Source of the DNA: Butyrivibrio sp. LC3010
GTDB lineage: Bacteria > Bacillota > Clostridia > Lachnospirales > Lachnospiraceae
Length of the DNA: 54,112 nucleotides
Assembly: GCF_000424385.1 (NCBI RefSeq)
Contig: NZ_AUJU01000028.1
Coordinates: 1-54,112 of the forward strand
Direction: 5' to 3'
A program made the translations under genes and the position numbers. Of this stretch, positions 25,086 through 33,939 are shown piece after piece. Within the stretch, counting starts at the first letter, position 1. Every line of letters begins with the position of its first letter. Under the pieces are notes generated by a model. That model saw only the letters and a program-made list of their open reading frames with translations, did not search any database and was not told the DNA's origin.

Positions 25086-25099
25086 TTATGTAGATGTGA

Positions 25100-25310
25100 A
25101 AAGGATACAGGAGCCTTTATTTTCAAAGTTACATTACATTTTTTATTACTATTCTTTAATGTAACGTAGATTTTTACCTTGCCTGATTTTTTAGCTGTAA
25201 TTACACCCTTTTTATTTACTTTAGCATAATAAGAATTATCCACTTTAAATTTAAGCTTATTAACGTTTACTTTTTGCCTCCATCCTTAACAACAAGCTTC
25301 TGTTTCTCCC
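25100..25310 (-). pseudogene. Remnant of a Big_2 surface-protein C-terminus, frameshifted
   Basis: On the minus strand one frame reads EKQKLVVKDGGKK and then stops, and the next frame continues VNVNKLKFKVDNSYYAKVNK and GVITAKKSGKVKIYVTL, ending with LKIKAPV. Joined across a one-base shift near 25270 this is a recognisable Big_2 (bacterial Ig) domain like those in the 13-18 kb protein. No start or signal peptide remains. The downstream stop lies inside the end of the PAP2 gene on the other strand. Confidence 0.5.
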
Positions 25311-25369
25311 CCTCGCGCTAACAACAATTTTGATAATATTTTTAGAAATTAGAAACTAGTATCTATTAG

Positions 25370-26497
25370 TCACATTATTGTTTTTATGCGTTCAAGCGCT
25401 TCTGCAAGGACGCTTCTGGGACAGGCGACATTAAGTCTTATAAAGCCCTCTCCTCCCTTACCAAAGTCAGTTCCTTCTGAGACACGTATATGTGCCTCTT
25501 TGAGTAGCTTATTAGCAAAGTCCTCATAAGCGGAACAATCTATCCATGCAAGATAAGTTCCCTCAGGCTTCATCATGACAAGCTTTGTGCCTTCCAGTTC
25601 TTTTCGAAGAAGCTCCATATTGCCTTCTATATATGAAAGAAGCTCTGTAAGCCATTTCTCACCATAGTTATAGGCTGCTTTTGTGGCAGCAATTCCCATC
25701 TTGTTAAGCCCGAAGGCGCCAGTTACATAGGCCTCTCTTTTAATTTTTCTGAGTATTTCTTTGTTTGAAGATATTATATTAGCAGCCTGAATCCCTGCTA
25801 TATTGAAGGTTTTTGTGGGAGCAGTAAGTACCACGCAGTTATCGCCGGCAATTTTTGCCATAGGAATATGACTGTTTTCATATAAAATGAGGTCAGAGTG
25901 GATTTCGTCACTTACAATGAAAACATTATGACTTTTGCAGATTTCTGATACCTTTTGAAGCTCTTCTTTAGTCCAGACACGTCCTCCCGGATTGTGAGGT
26001 GAACACCATACGAGGATTCTGACCTTATCCTCAATGATCCTTTTTTCCATATCCTCAAAATCCACTTCGTAATGACCGTCGTTATTTTTAAGGGACTCTA
26101 TTGTGAGCTTTCTGCCGTTACCCTCAACGCAACGCCTAAAAGGTCCGTACACCGGCTCGAAAATCATAACATGGTCATCAGGATCAGTAAGCACTCGGAC
26201 AGCGTAAGAAATTGCAAGCACAACTCCCGGGAGTTTGAGTATCTGATCACTTGTTATACTCCAATCAAAGCGCTTACCAAACCAATTTACTACGGCTTCA
26301 TCGTATGCGTCATCTGCCTCCGAATAGCCATATAATCCGGTGGAGGCGACACGAACCAATTCGTCTGATACCTCAGGTGGACATTTAAAATCCATATCCG
26401 CAACCCACATGGGAATCAGATCATCTATTCCGTCTATTTTCGTATATTTAATGTCATCAGGGGTATTTCTGTCTGTTAGACAGTCAAAGTCATACAT
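25370..26497 (-). CDS. PLP-dependent C-S lyase, MalY/PatB family
   Basis: 375 residues from an ATG that overlaps the previous stop (ATGTATGA), with GGAGG about 10 bases upstream. The longer ATG would begin without a ribosome binding site. It has a fold-type I aminotransferase core: MWVADMDFKCPPEV (MalY signature), WCSPHNPGGRVW, IVSDEIHSDL, and TAPTKTFNIAG with the PLP lysine at K229. The closing FIRLNVACPRS binds the carboxylate. The enzyme probably cleaves cystathionine or cysteine to pyruvate, ammonia and a thiol in the cytoplasm. It is co-transcribed with the membrane protein just upstream. Confidence 0.87.
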   Translation of the reverse strand: MYDFDCLTDRNTPDDIKYTKIDGIDDLIPMWVADMDFKCPPEVSDELVRVASTGLYGYSEADDAYDEAVVNWFGKRFDWSITSDQILKLPGVVLAISYAVRVLTDPDDHVMIFEPVYGPFRRCVEGNGRKLTIESLKNNDGHYEVDFEDMEKRIIEDKVRILVWCSPHNPGGRVWTKEELQKVSEICKSHNVFIVSDEIHSDLILYENSHIPMAKIAGDNCVVLTAPTKTFNIAGIQAANIISSNKEILRKIKREAYVTGAFGLNKMGIAATKAAYNYGEKWLTELLSYIEGNMELLRKELEGTKLVMMKPEGTYLAWIDCSAYEDFANKLLKEAHIRVSEGTDFGKGGEGFIRLNVACPRSVLAEALERIKTIM

Positions 26498-27107
26498 ATT
26501 CTTTGTTCCTCCACTTAACCTTATAATACAAAAAAGCAAGCGCAAAACATAGCACAGCGATTATCGCAAACCATGTGATAATAGTAACTGCAGGCTGCTC
26601 ATGTACCTTCAAAAAGAAATATGGTCCGTCCATTATCCGTGCAGCATTCAGCACAAGAGCAATCACTCCATAAAGAAGACTTGCTGCCGCCGGCCAGATT
26701 ATTGTGAAAAATGGTAGCTTCTCTGACTTTTCTAAAAAAAGAAGAGAGATTACTGACAATAGAGGTCCGATAAAATGGTTGATTGGTGCAACGTCATTAA
26801 AAAAGTAATATGCGACTCCTCCCTCGGGAGCTAAAACAAAAGCCGCTATCAAAAATGTGACCGTGAGCGCCACTGCACTTATGAAATGAGCTACGGTAAG
26901 AAGCTTTGGAAATGTTCTTCCCTTCACAACATAGTAAATAACAAGCCCTGAAACAACCATCTGCATTACATTGCTGTCAACTGTATACCATGTAAAAAGT
27001 CCAAACCGGAAGGCATAAATATCGTGGATAAATGCTAAAATTTCAAGTACCACCAGTACAAGGTTTACATAAAAAACTGCTCTGTCTTCGCTTTTTATCA
27101 TACTCAT
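26490..27107 (-). CDS. Pr6Pr-like integral membrane protein
   Basis: 205 residues with six membrane helices (VNLVLVVLEILAFI, MQMVVSGLVIYYVV, ISAVALTVTFLIAAFVL, HFIGPLLSVISLLFL, SLLYGVIALVL, ITWFAIIAVLCFALAFL). The FTWYTVDSNVMQ and PINHFIGPLLS segments fit the Pr6Pr/FAR-17a-like family of six-helix proteins of unknown function. It overlaps the MalY start by 8 bases and follows the rhomboid gene by about 20 bases, so the three form one operon. Confidence 0.7.
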   Translation of the reverse strand: MSMIKSEDRAVFYVNLVLVVLEILAFIHDIYAFRFGLFTWYTVDSNVMQMVVSGLVIYYVVKGRTFPKLLTVAHFISAVALTVTFLIAAFVLAPEGGVAYYFFNDVAPINHFIGPLLSVISLLFLEKSEKLPFFTIIWPAAASLLYGVIALVLNAARIMDGPYFFLKVHEQPAVTIITWFAIIAVLCFALAFLYYKVKWRNKEYV

Positions 27108-27128
27108 ACCATATCCCCTTTTTAATCC

Positions 27129-27686
27129 TTACCCAAATCTGTAGATATTAACTATTACAAGGCCTGCGATCAATCCTGTTATTAGTCCGGAAAAATGCCC
27201 AATAGAATCTATCTTTTTTGAGGTTGTCATAATCACTAGCAAAACTATTGTTGGAATCATGGCTTTTAATGACGCAATCCCCCTCATGGAAACAACGATC
27301 ACCATATATATGCCAAGAAGTCCGCATATTACACCTGAAGCGCCAATACTAAAGGTAAATGGCGAATTCTTTTTGTGAATTCTTGCCGAAACTGTTCCAC
27401 CCAAAATCATGATGAGAAAATAACAGATTGCATATAGCCCGGACTTTAGCGCATACTCCAAAGCCTGCCCTATGTTGTATAGGGAGTACATATTGCAAAC
27501 AAGATGCAGAAAATCCTTCTGCGAAAACGCACTGGATATGATTCTGTAATATTGTCTCTCTTGTAGTGTATTTATATAAGAAGATCCAACGCTTTGAATA
27601 CTAAGTACTTTAATATTTAAAAGTATGAAAACTATGACATTTATTCCGATTATCCCATAGGTGACCGGATATTCTATTAATTCCAT
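27129..27686 (-). CDS. Rhomboid family intramembrane serine protease
   Basis: 185 residues from the ATG preceded by GGAGAAG. A frame extension of 26 codons upstream lacks a better site. It has six membrane helices. The signature elements are HLVCNM (H61, N65), FSIGASGVICGL with catalytic S117 in GASG, and IGHFSGLITG with catalytic H164. The Ser-His dyad is intact, so it is likely active, cutting membrane protein segments. Spacing to the next gene (about 20 bases) indicates cotranscription with the Pr6Pr-like and MalY genes. Substrate unknown. Confidence 0.85.
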   Translation of the reverse strand: MELIEYPVTYGIIGINVIVFILLNIKVLSIQSVGSSYINTLQERQYYRIISSAFSQKDFLHLVCNMYSLYNIGQALEYALKSGLYAICYFLIMILGGTVSARIHKKNSPFTFSIGASGVICGLLGIYMVIVVSMRGIASLKAMIPTIVLLVIMTTSKKIDSIGHFSGLITGLIAGLVIVNIYRFG

Positions 27687-27931
27687 TCTTCTCCATTCTT
27701 GGAACGTCAGCCTCAGTGACGTAAATGATGTTGCTCCTTCCATATCACTCTGGCGCGCAAGCATATTTTCGATTGTGATATTTAAGAATCCTCCCCCTTA
27801 ATTATAGAAAAAAAGATGATGCACTGCCACAAAAAAACAATGCATGACGGCTTTTCTTAATGTTCAGCACCTGAGAATACCATATAGGTCTGAAATACCA
27901 TAGTTCCAAACATAGTAAGGAAAACCATACC

Positions 27932-28277
27932 ATGAGTAAAATAGCAAAAAAAAGAACCATTATGTGAAGAAATTGCAGGAAAAGGATGCGGCCTTAAGAA
28001 GGTCCTTGATATTGTCGGAGGCAAATGGAAGATTATGATTCTCTGTGTCATCGACAATAAAGAGGTTGTTAGATACGGCGAGCTTAGCCGCGCTGTCAGC
28101 GGAATTACCAACACCATGCTTGCAACTTCACTTAAAGAGCTTGAGGCAGATGGCCTCGTTGAAAGAACACAGTATGACGAGATGCCTGTACGTGTTGAGT
28201 ACAATCTCACTGATAAAGCAAAAAGCCTCATCCCAATTCTTTTGCAATTAAAGAAGTGGGGTGAGGACAATCTGTGA
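27932..28277 (+). pseudogene. HxlR-type regulator, frameshifted at an A8 tract
   Basis: ATG at 27932 starts MSKIAKK, followed by RTIM and TGA. If the run of eight A (27946-27953) had seven, the frame would continue EPLCEEIAGKGCGLKKVLDI, VGGKWKIMIL, TNTMLATSLKELEADGLVER and so on to LLQLKKWGEDNL. That is a complete HxlR winged-helix protein of about 115 residues with its conserved C and GGKW. A ribosome binding site (TAAGGA) precedes the ATG. The defect may be a mutation, phase-variable slippage, a transcriptional-slippage gene or a sequence error. It is divergent from the rhomboid operon, its likely target, and convergent with the methyltransferase. Confidence 0.75.
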
Positions 28278-28282
28278 TTTCA

Positions 28283-28882
28283 TTATTTCTTTGTGATTAC
28301 AGCTATTGCGCAGGGCATTCTTCCATCGACGATATGATATTCTACGTCTGAATATCCCATATCCTCAAAGAATGCCTTGTAGGAATTGAAGTCAAATTGC
28401 TGTTTGAATTCAGCTCCCAGAATTTCTACAAACTTCACTGCAATTCCTGCAGAATTCTTCGACTTATTTATATAGGTTGGAATGATTATTTTTCCACCAG
28501 GCTTTACTACACGTTCAAGCTCAGCAAGAGCTTTACCCGGATCCGGCAAAAGATGAATTACATTCCCAGCTACAACCTTGTCGAACCTTCCATCTTTGCA
28601 CTTAATGTTTGTAATGTCAGCCTTCTTGAAGCTGATGTTCCGATAAAGGCTGCACTTTCTGGCTGCCTGCTTGAGCATTCCCTCTGAAAAATCTGTTGCC
28701 ACAAGGCTCTTACATTTTTCTGCTATATACTGGCTTATTGCCCCAGTACCGCAGGCACATTCAAGCACTTCATCATTTTCATCAATAAACTCTGCTACTC
28801 TTTTTCCTGTACCAGAGTAAACCTTGTAATTATATACATTCTCAAATAGATCATAGAGTGGTGATATTTTGTCCCAAAACAT
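28283..28882 (-). CDS. Class I SAM-dependent methyltransferase
   Basis: 199 residues. Motif I is VLECACGTGAISQYI (SAM-binding), followed by LVATDFSEGML (acidic ribose-binding residue), KADITNIKCKDGRFDKVVAG (motif II) and LAELERVVKPGGKIIIPTYI (motif III). The layout fits the UbiE/Methyltransf_11 group of small-molecule methyltransferases. The ATG sits just after a region without a strong ribosome binding site. The gene ends 5 bases from the stop of the HxlR remnant on the other strand. Substrate cannot be told. Confidence 0.85.
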   Translation of the reverse strand: MFWDKISPLYDLFENVYNYKVYSGTGKRVAEFIDENDEVLECACGTGAISQYIAEKCKSLVATDFSEGMLKQAARKCSLYRNISFKKADITNIKCKDGRFDKVVAGNVIHLLPDPGKALAELERVVKPGGKIIIPTYINKSKNSAGIAVKFVEILGAEFKQQFDFNSYKAFFEDMGYSDVEYHIVDGRMPCAIAVITKK

Positions 28883-28996
28883 GATGTAGTTCCTCTCCCT
28901 CCGACAATTTTTATGGTTATGTAATGATAGCCAATGTATATTCTATCACCATCTACTTGATTGGAGAATATATCGGACCCTGAGCCATTTTCATGC

Positions 28997-30961
28997 TCAA
29001 GGATCCATAGCATCATGTTCTTCAGGTTCTATAATATGCTCTGTTACATCATTATTATCAGTATCATCTGAGCCTTCCACATAAGGCAGGTTGATAAATC
29101 CATCAGTATCATCTTCTACAGGGTGGTTTTCAAGTTCATCTTCCTCTCCTAAATCATAACCACCGGTAATTACAGGAACATAGATGCCATCACTGCCCCA
29201 AGGTTGAACCATGACGTAGCTTTCATAGAAAGCACCATCAGGGAAAAGCAGATTAATGACAACTCCTTGTTCTGTCTCCTCTTGAATCTCAATCTTAACT
29301 TTTGTTTCATCATCTGAAAGGTTGAGAAGATATCTTGCAGAAGCACTGGGATCAAACAACTTACTGTAGTATCCGTTTGTATCCTGCTTTGCGATTCCGT
29401 TAAGGATTTCACCAAGGCCGTTCTTAGTGTAATTAACAGCATTGAAATCCTCAGGATGCTCGCAATAAGCTTTGTTAAAATCCTTTACTGATTCGATATT
29501 TTCGCAGAAGTTCATCTCCTCGGAGTCCACCATTACTACACCTTCTCTGTCCTTGGCAAATTCCAAAGTCTCCTGCCATACATATACGTGAGGCTCTGAA
29601 TCTGCAGCATAGTAGTGCACCTCTGCCTTATTATAATCATCTGTATCGATTATTGTTTTATTGGGAATTCCCTCACTTCCAAACATACTGGGCCATGGGC
29701 TTGAATATCCAAAGGATATGGATCCATCCGCATCAAAAAACAAAAGCTCCTCGTCCATCAGATTCTGCATTGCCTTCTCATTTGAATAAGAAACAATTGC
29801 ATCCGCATTCCTGTCTTCGAAGTCATTAATCCAGTTAGAAAGCAGTTCATCATACGCCGCTCTTTCAGAGTAATCATCACTCTTTTCATTTCCACCAGAA
29901 GCACTTGTAAAGAAGCATCCATAGAGAGCAACGCTTACCGCGATCAACATTGTGATAAGCCAGAAGGAAGGCTTTCTATAATTGAATATCTGTTTAATTC
30001 TTGTTTTTACTCCCACCTCTCCAAAAGCAAGTGAATATGTGAGGGCATATCTTCTATGTGTACTGCAATTTAAGAGTGATGTAGCATAGGACTTCTTCTC
30101 TTCAAGTGACATATTCTTTATCACGCGCTCGTCGCAGGCAAGTTCAATGTCCTTACAAAACAGTGTAAAGGAAATCCACACAAGAGGATTAAACCAGTGA
30201 ATTCCAAGAAGAATAAAGCCTATAAGCTTTCTAATGTGGTCATACCTTGCAATATGCGCTCTCTCATGTAAAAGCACATTACCGACAGTCTCCTCATCAA
30301 GACCTGAAGGCAGATAAATTGCAGGCTTTATAAATCCAAGAATAAAGGGAGTATCTATAGCATCACACACGAAAACATCATCATGTGCTTTCCCTGCTGC
30401 TTTTGCACCATCCCCACACTCATTGTTCTTACCAAGTTTAATAGAAACATTTATATCTTTTTTAATTGAAATAAAGCTCACAACTGCATATAAAGCCACT
30501 GCAAAAACGCCGATAATCCATACCATCCAAAGCCATGCAAGAATTTCACTTCTTACAGACAAAACCTCCAGCGCTCCACTATTTGCGCTGGTGGCTATGA
30601 TCTGTTCATTTGGCAGATAGTCATACTCTGCATCAGAAGGCACTATCATATTATCGCCACCTATAGACGCAGCTCCCACTTCAGAAGCCGGAGTGTAGTC
30701 ATGATAAGTAACCTCAGGCACTTCTTCATCTTTGTTATCTCCAAGCAAAAGAGATTCTACTGCCCCATTCACATCCGGGAAAATCCCAAACTGTGATTCA
30801 ACCTGAAAAGGCATGATGAGCTTTAATGCTACAATAGCCCAAAGCACACCCATAAACCACTTAGGTGCCTTCTTTAAAGGAAACCTCAAAAGAATAACTG
30901 CTATCATGAGAAATGAGGCTGTTATGCTCATCTCAAGAATTTTAATAAAAACTGTCCCCAT
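28997..30961 (-). CDS. BlaR1/MecR1-type M56 metallopeptidase sensor
   Basis: 654 residues from the ATG with GGAGGG 6 bases upstream. N-terminal membrane helices (about 5-55 and 140-165) bracket an extracytoplasmic loop. The M56 zinc motif HERAH (232-236) lies in VLLHERAHIARYDH, with ELACDE downstream supplying the third ligand. Another helix (about 335-355) leads to a long extracellular acidic C-terminal region unlike the penicillin-binding domain of BlaR1. It follows a BlaI-family gene, the classic sensor/repressor pair, so it probably cuts the repressor on signal. The extracellular domain suggests an inducer other than a beta-lactam. Confidence 0.8.
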   Translation of the reverse strand: MGTVFIKILEMSITASFLMIAVILLRFPLKKAPKWFMGVLWAIVALKLIMPFQVESQFGIFPDVNGAVESLLLGDNKDEEVPEVTYHDYTPASEVGAASIGGDNMIVPSDAEYDYLPNEQIIATSANSGALEVLSVRSEILAWLWMVWIIGVFAVALYAVVSFISIKKDINVSIKLGKNNECGDGAKAAGKAHDDVFVCDAIDTPFILGFIKPAIYLPSGLDEETVGNVLLHERAHIARYDHIRKLIGFILLGIHWFNPLVWISFTLFCKDIELACDERVIKNMSLEEKKSYATSLLNCSTHRRYALTYSLAFGEVGVKTRIKQIFNYRKPSFWLITMLIAVSVALYGCFFTSASGGNEKSDDYSERAAYDELLSNWINDFEDRNADAIVSYSNEKAMQNLMDEELLFFDADGSISFGYSSPWPSMFGSEGIPNKTIIDTDDYNKAEVHYYAADSEPHVYVWQETLEFAKDREGVVMVDSEEMNFCENIESVKDFNKAYCEHPEDFNAVNYTKNGLGEILNGIAKQDTNGYYSKLFDPSASARYLLNLSDDETKVKIEIQEETEQGVVINLLFPDGAFYESYVMVQPWGSDGIYVPVITGGYDLGEEDELENHPVEDDTDGFINLPYVEGSDDTDNNDVTEHIIEPEEHDAMDP

Positions 30962-31060
30962 ACATTTCCCTCCAATTTTCAAGTAATCCAGGTACTGTGA
31001 AAGCACCTATTTCTGTAATTCATTTATTTTCCTGCACCATATCCCAACAAAAGCAAGCAT

Positions 31061-31417
31061 TTAATCCTTCGCCTTATCAATGATTTCCCTAATCTCATCA
31101 AGCTCCTTTTTTGAGAGCTTCTGACGAGAAGTGAAAGCTGCAAGAAAAGCAGGTAAGGATCCCCCAAATGTTTCCTCTACAAACTCCTCGCTCTTTCTCG
31201 TATAAAATTCTTCCTGTGAGATTTTGGATGAGACAACTCCATCCTCATTTTGAAATAACCCCTTCTCGCAGAGTTTCTTAAGAACTGTGTAGGTGGTAGA
31301 TTTCTTCCACCCGAATTCATCGGTGCAAAGCTTTACAAGCTCTCCCGAACCAACAGGCTCCTTCTCCCATATAAGCCTGGCAAACTGCATCTGAACTTCC
31401 CCTAATTCAACTGCCAT
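31061..31417 (-). CDS. BlaI/MecI/CopY-family transcriptional repressor
   Basis: 118 residues. Winged helix with LGEVQMQFARLIWEKEPVGS, the recognition part GWKKSTTYTVLKKLCEKGLF, and the wing residues SKISQEEFYTRKSEEFVEET. The C-terminal helix is the dimerisation region where BlaR1-type proteases cut. It lies about 100 bases upstream of the M56 gene on the same strand and just downstream of two palindromic operators. It probably represses its own operon until the sensor removes it. Confidence 0.9.
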   Translation of the reverse strand: MAVELGEVQMQFARLIWEKEPVGSGELVKLCTDEFGWKKSTTYTVLKKLCEKGLFQNEDGVVSSKISQEEFYTRKSEEFVEETFGGSLPAFLAAFTSRQKLSKKELDEIREIIDKAKD

Positions 31418-31430
31418 ATTTACCTCCTTG

Positions 31431-31476
31431 GTCTATTCTGTGTAGACTTCATATTCTGAGTTTACTCTAAATAGAC
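31431..31476 (-). promoter_or_regulatory. Two 17-bp palindromic operators of the BlaI-type repressor
   Basis: GTCTATTCTGTGTAGAC (31431-31447) and GTTTACTCTAAATAGAC (31460-31476) share the pattern GTnTA-N7-TAnAC, with centres 29 bp apart. The wider region also forms TTGGTCTATT/AATAGACCAA. They lie directly upstream of the BlaI-type gene start, where dimers bound to adjacent sites would block transcription. Confidence 0.65.
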
Positions 31477-31483
31477 CAAGTTG

Positions 31484-31900
31484 TCAACCTTTATTCTCTA
31501 TGACATCATCCTGAGCTGCAGCCTGTTTATCATTGATCCATTTACGCTGCTCTTCCGTGAGCTTGGTCATATCCTCCTCATCAAGGGTATTACCCAGATA
31601 TGACCAGATCTTATTTATAAGTGCATCCCATAGATAGAACTTTTCATATGAAAGAGAATTAAGAGTCTGCTGATCAAGGCTTGAATCACCGTTTATCTTC
31701 TTCTCAAGCTCTGTCTGTTTTATCATTGCTTTATCATAAAGATTCTTTATATCAACAGAATTATTTATGTCAGCCATCGTAATGATAGCTCCACTTACAC
31801 TTTCCTTGTCATCCACGGTACAATTATCCATTACCACATTATAAATTCCTTTCTTGACTTCATTCTTCCTTTTGTCCCTCCAATATTGAATAAAACCCAA
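31484..31900 (-). CDS. LprI-like protein, possibly N-terminally truncated
   Basis: 138 residues with C-terminal sequence like the LprI domain (lysozyme-inhibitor family): IKNLYDKAMIKQTELEKKIN, SLSYEKFYLWDALINKIWSY and LTEEQRKWINDKQAAAQDD. LprI proteins are normally exported lipoproteins, but this one has no signal peptide or lipobox. The only start upstream is a TTG two codons after an in-frame stop, with no good ribosome binding site. An internal ATG (MDNCTVDD) is another choice. It may be a remnant. It lies just upstream of the BlaI operators, so its 3' end runs into them. Confidence 0.5.
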   Translation of the reverse strand: MGFIQYWRDKRKNEVKKGIYNVVMDNCTVDDKESVSGAIITMADINNSVDIKNLYDKAMIKQTELEKKINGDSSLDQQTLNSLSYEKFYLWDALINKIWSYLGNTLDEEDMTKLTEEQRKWINDKQAAAQDDVIENKG

Positions 31901-32059
31901 ATCCTACTATATACATTATCATTATCCTGCTTTTTTTGTGTTCGAATAACGATAACAAATTATTAAATAAAAAAAAATCTAATATTTGTTTTTTATTATC
32001 CTGATTCATAAAATCGTCGTATAATATTTGGAATAGCTAAAAGACGGAGATTTACAAGA

Positions 32060-33247
32060 ATGCAAACTATAAATCATAACGAAAATACCTCATACTTATC
32101 TGAGGATAGAAAATCATCTAAAAAACACAAAAAAGGATTTCCCTTTAAAACACTTATTTTTATTGTGTTAATAATCGCTATATATGTCCTGTTTATTGAA
32201 GATGATAACAGTATTGTCCCTGCATCAATTCGTTCAGAGATCACCGGAAAATACTTTGTCTATGATACCCCTGATGTTCCCTCCAAAAGAGAAGATATTT
32301 ACGTGTTATATTCATCTCTGAACGATGCCGATAAATGCGTATATAATATGTTCCTTGATCTCGTAGAGAATAAAAATATTGAAAAATATGAAAGCGCAGT
32401 CTCTATATCTGAAACAAAAAACACAGAGCTTGGCGACGATTATTTATGGAATGTCTTTTATGCCATGTGCTATGACCACCCGGAATACTTCTACCTTCTC
32501 ATTGATCCTTCTATGGTTGAATGCTATACCGTAGAGAAAAATGATTACATAACCTATATATTCAATATGAAAGATACCGCTACAGACGAAGATCCTATGG
32601 TAAAAAAACTTGAACAGGCAACTGACGATTTTCTTAAAGATATAGATATCACCGCATCTGATGAAGAAATTGAACTGGCGATTCACGATAAGCTCCTGGA
32701 TACTGTCACATATGACTCCGAAATACTTGAATCAATGGATAAGGATGACTATCAGTGGGATCTGGGAAATACCGCATATGGCGCACTTGTGGCTGACTCT
32801 GCCGGAAGAACAAACCACGCAGTTTGCAGTGGTTATGCCTTTGCCTTTGAATATCTGCTACAAAAGTCCGGTATTCCCTGTGCTTACATTACAGGAAGCG
32901 CCAACACAATTCCTTCCTCTGAGAAAGATCAGCCTGATCATGCATGGAATGCTGTAAAAATAAATAATAGGTGGTACGAAACCGATGTTACCTGGGATGA
33001 CAATGAATTTGAGGAGGACGAAGAATTCGCTGCCATGCTGAAGAAAGACACTGAAAAATACTTCAACCTATGCCATCAATATTACAATAAGACAACAAAA
33101 GAAATGGAATTTATTCCTGCGACAGATGATACACTTTTCGAAATTGAGGGCTATGAACCTTACAATGCTTCATTTGACACGAAGCATATTCGCTCTACCG
33201 AAGGAACAGATGACTTTACCAATTCTCTTATCCCTATAGCAGAATAA
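32060..33247 (+). CDS. Membrane-anchored transglutaminase-like protein
   Basis: 395 residues. A basic N-terminus (KSSKKHKKGFPFK) and one helix (TLIFIVLIIAIYVLFI, 31-46) anchor it, with the rest outside the cell. The C-terminal transglutaminase-like domain has the triad C256 (AVCSGYAFAF), H294 (DHAWNAVKI) and D309 (YETDVTWDD). Bacterial members may be peptidases or cross-linking enzymes acting on cell-wall or surface proteins. GGAG lies 9 bases before ATG. A terminator follows immediately. No operon partners. Confidence 0.85.
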   Translation: MQTINHNENTSYLSEDRKSSKKHKKGFPFKTLIFIVLIIAIYVLFIEDDNSIVPASIRSEITGKYFVYDTPDVPSKREDIYVLYSSLNDADKCVYNMFLDLVENKNIEKYESAVSISETKNTELGDDYLWNVFYAMCYDHPEYFYLLIDPSMVECYTVEKNDYITYIFNMKDTATDEDPMVKKLEQATDDFLKDIDITASDEEIELAIHDKLLDTVTYDSEILESMDKDDYQWDLGNTAYGALVADSAGRTNHAVCSGYAFAFEYLLQKSGIPCAYITGSANTIPSSEKDQPDHAWNAVKINNRWYETDVTWDDNEFEEDEEFAAMLKKDTEKYFNLCHQYYNKTTKEMEFIPATDDTLFEIEGYEPYNASFDTKHIRSTEGTDDFTNSLIPIAE

Positions 33248-33250
33248 AAC

Positions 33251-33287
33251 AAGCTCCATCCGGCAATTTTTATGCCAGGTGGAGCTT
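33251..33287. terminator. Bidirectional terminator
   Basis: AAGCTCCATCCGGCA pairs with TGCCAGGTGGAGCTT with two mismatches around a 7-base loop, followed by TTTTC on the plus strand. It separates the convergent transglutaminase-like and cyclic-nucleotide-binding genes. Confidence 0.75.
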
Positions 33288-33306
33288 TTCTTAATCAGGA
33301 AATAAT

Positions 33307-33789
33307 CTATTTGCGCTTTGAACCCGGATCCTTCATTTTATCGGGACCGACATTATATTTTGCGAATACTTTGCTGTAAAATCCGCTAAATTCCTTTAAA
33401 TGAGCATTATTAGCGTAATTTTTAGCTTCCATATCCTTCATGATCATGTTCATCCCATACTGAAGGCTATACATTGTAGAAGCCATATTTTGTAATATTT
33501 TGAATACATCCACATGATTATTGACGATAAATTCATCGACATCTGCACTTGTAATTCTCATAAGCAGCAAATCCGAGTAAGCAACAACAGTATAGACCGC
33601 AGGTTTTCCCCCTGTAAAAAGACCCATTTCTCCAAAATAATCATCTTTTGACTTTATACCCAGAAGTGATTCATCCTTCGTCCCATATTTTGAATACAGT
33701 TCGACATGACCGGATACTATTTTATACATATCCATATTGTTTTCACCTTCTCTGATAATTACCGTGCCTTCCGAGACTTTTATAAGCAT
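33307..33789 (-). CDS. Cyclic-nucleotide-binding domain protein
   Basis: 160 residues from the ATG with AGAGGAGG 5 bases upstream. A longer frame runs back into a repeat (33.86-33.92 kb) and is not supported. It has a cNMP-binding beta barrel (VSEGTVIIREGENNMDMYKI, then FGEMGLFTGGKPAVYTVVAY) with the phosphate-binding-cassette position filled by GEMGLFTG. The helical tail (MYSLQYGMNMIMKDMEAKNY) contains no recognisable HTH, so it probably is not a DNA-binding Crp. It may bind another protein. Ligand unknown. Confidence 0.75.
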   Translation of the reverse strand: MLIKVSEGTVIIREGENNMDMYKIVSGHVELYSKYGTKDESLLGIKSKDDYFGEMGLFTGGKPAVYTVVAYSDLLLMRITSADVDEFIVNNHVDVFKILQNMASTMYSLQYGMNMIMKDMEAKNYANNAHLKEFSGFYSKVFAKYNVGPDKMKDPGSKRK

Positions 33790-33860
33790 AGAAACCTCCT
33801 CTGCTAAAGTCATAGATTCCTGTTTTTCCTCAGAAAAACGGGAATCGTATTGGACCAGGT

Positions 33861-33918
33861 CCTCGCGAAGCGAGGGGCGTGTCCTGCCGAAGGCAGGATT
33901 TTTGCGGGCGATTTCCGC
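33861..33918. repeat. Three-hairpin palindromic element (REP/ERIC-like)
   Basis: CCTCGC-GAA-GCGAGG (33861-33875) and TCCTGCC-GAA-GGCAGGA (33882-33898) are perfect short stems with the same GAA loop. GCGG-N7-CCGC (33904-33918) is a third. The cluster is GC-rich compared with its surroundings and lies between the cyclic-nucleotide-binding gene and the LacI gene, typical of interspersed extragenic palindromes. Translating it gives the misleading N-terminal extension of the downstream gene. Confidence 0.6.
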
Positions 33919-33939
33919 TTTTGCCCACAAAAAGTCATA

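Noticed and set aside
28795..29016. A 73-residue minus-strand frame upstream of the methyltransferase
   Set aside because: No ribosome binding site. It overlaps the N-terminus of the methyltransferase and the end of the M56 gene, and its composition is not protein-like.
33790..33930. N-terminal extension of the cyclic-nucleotide-binding protein (WAKAEIARKNPAFGRTRPS)
   Set aside because: It is a translation of the palindromic repeat at 33861-33918, and the strong ribosome binding site marks a later start.
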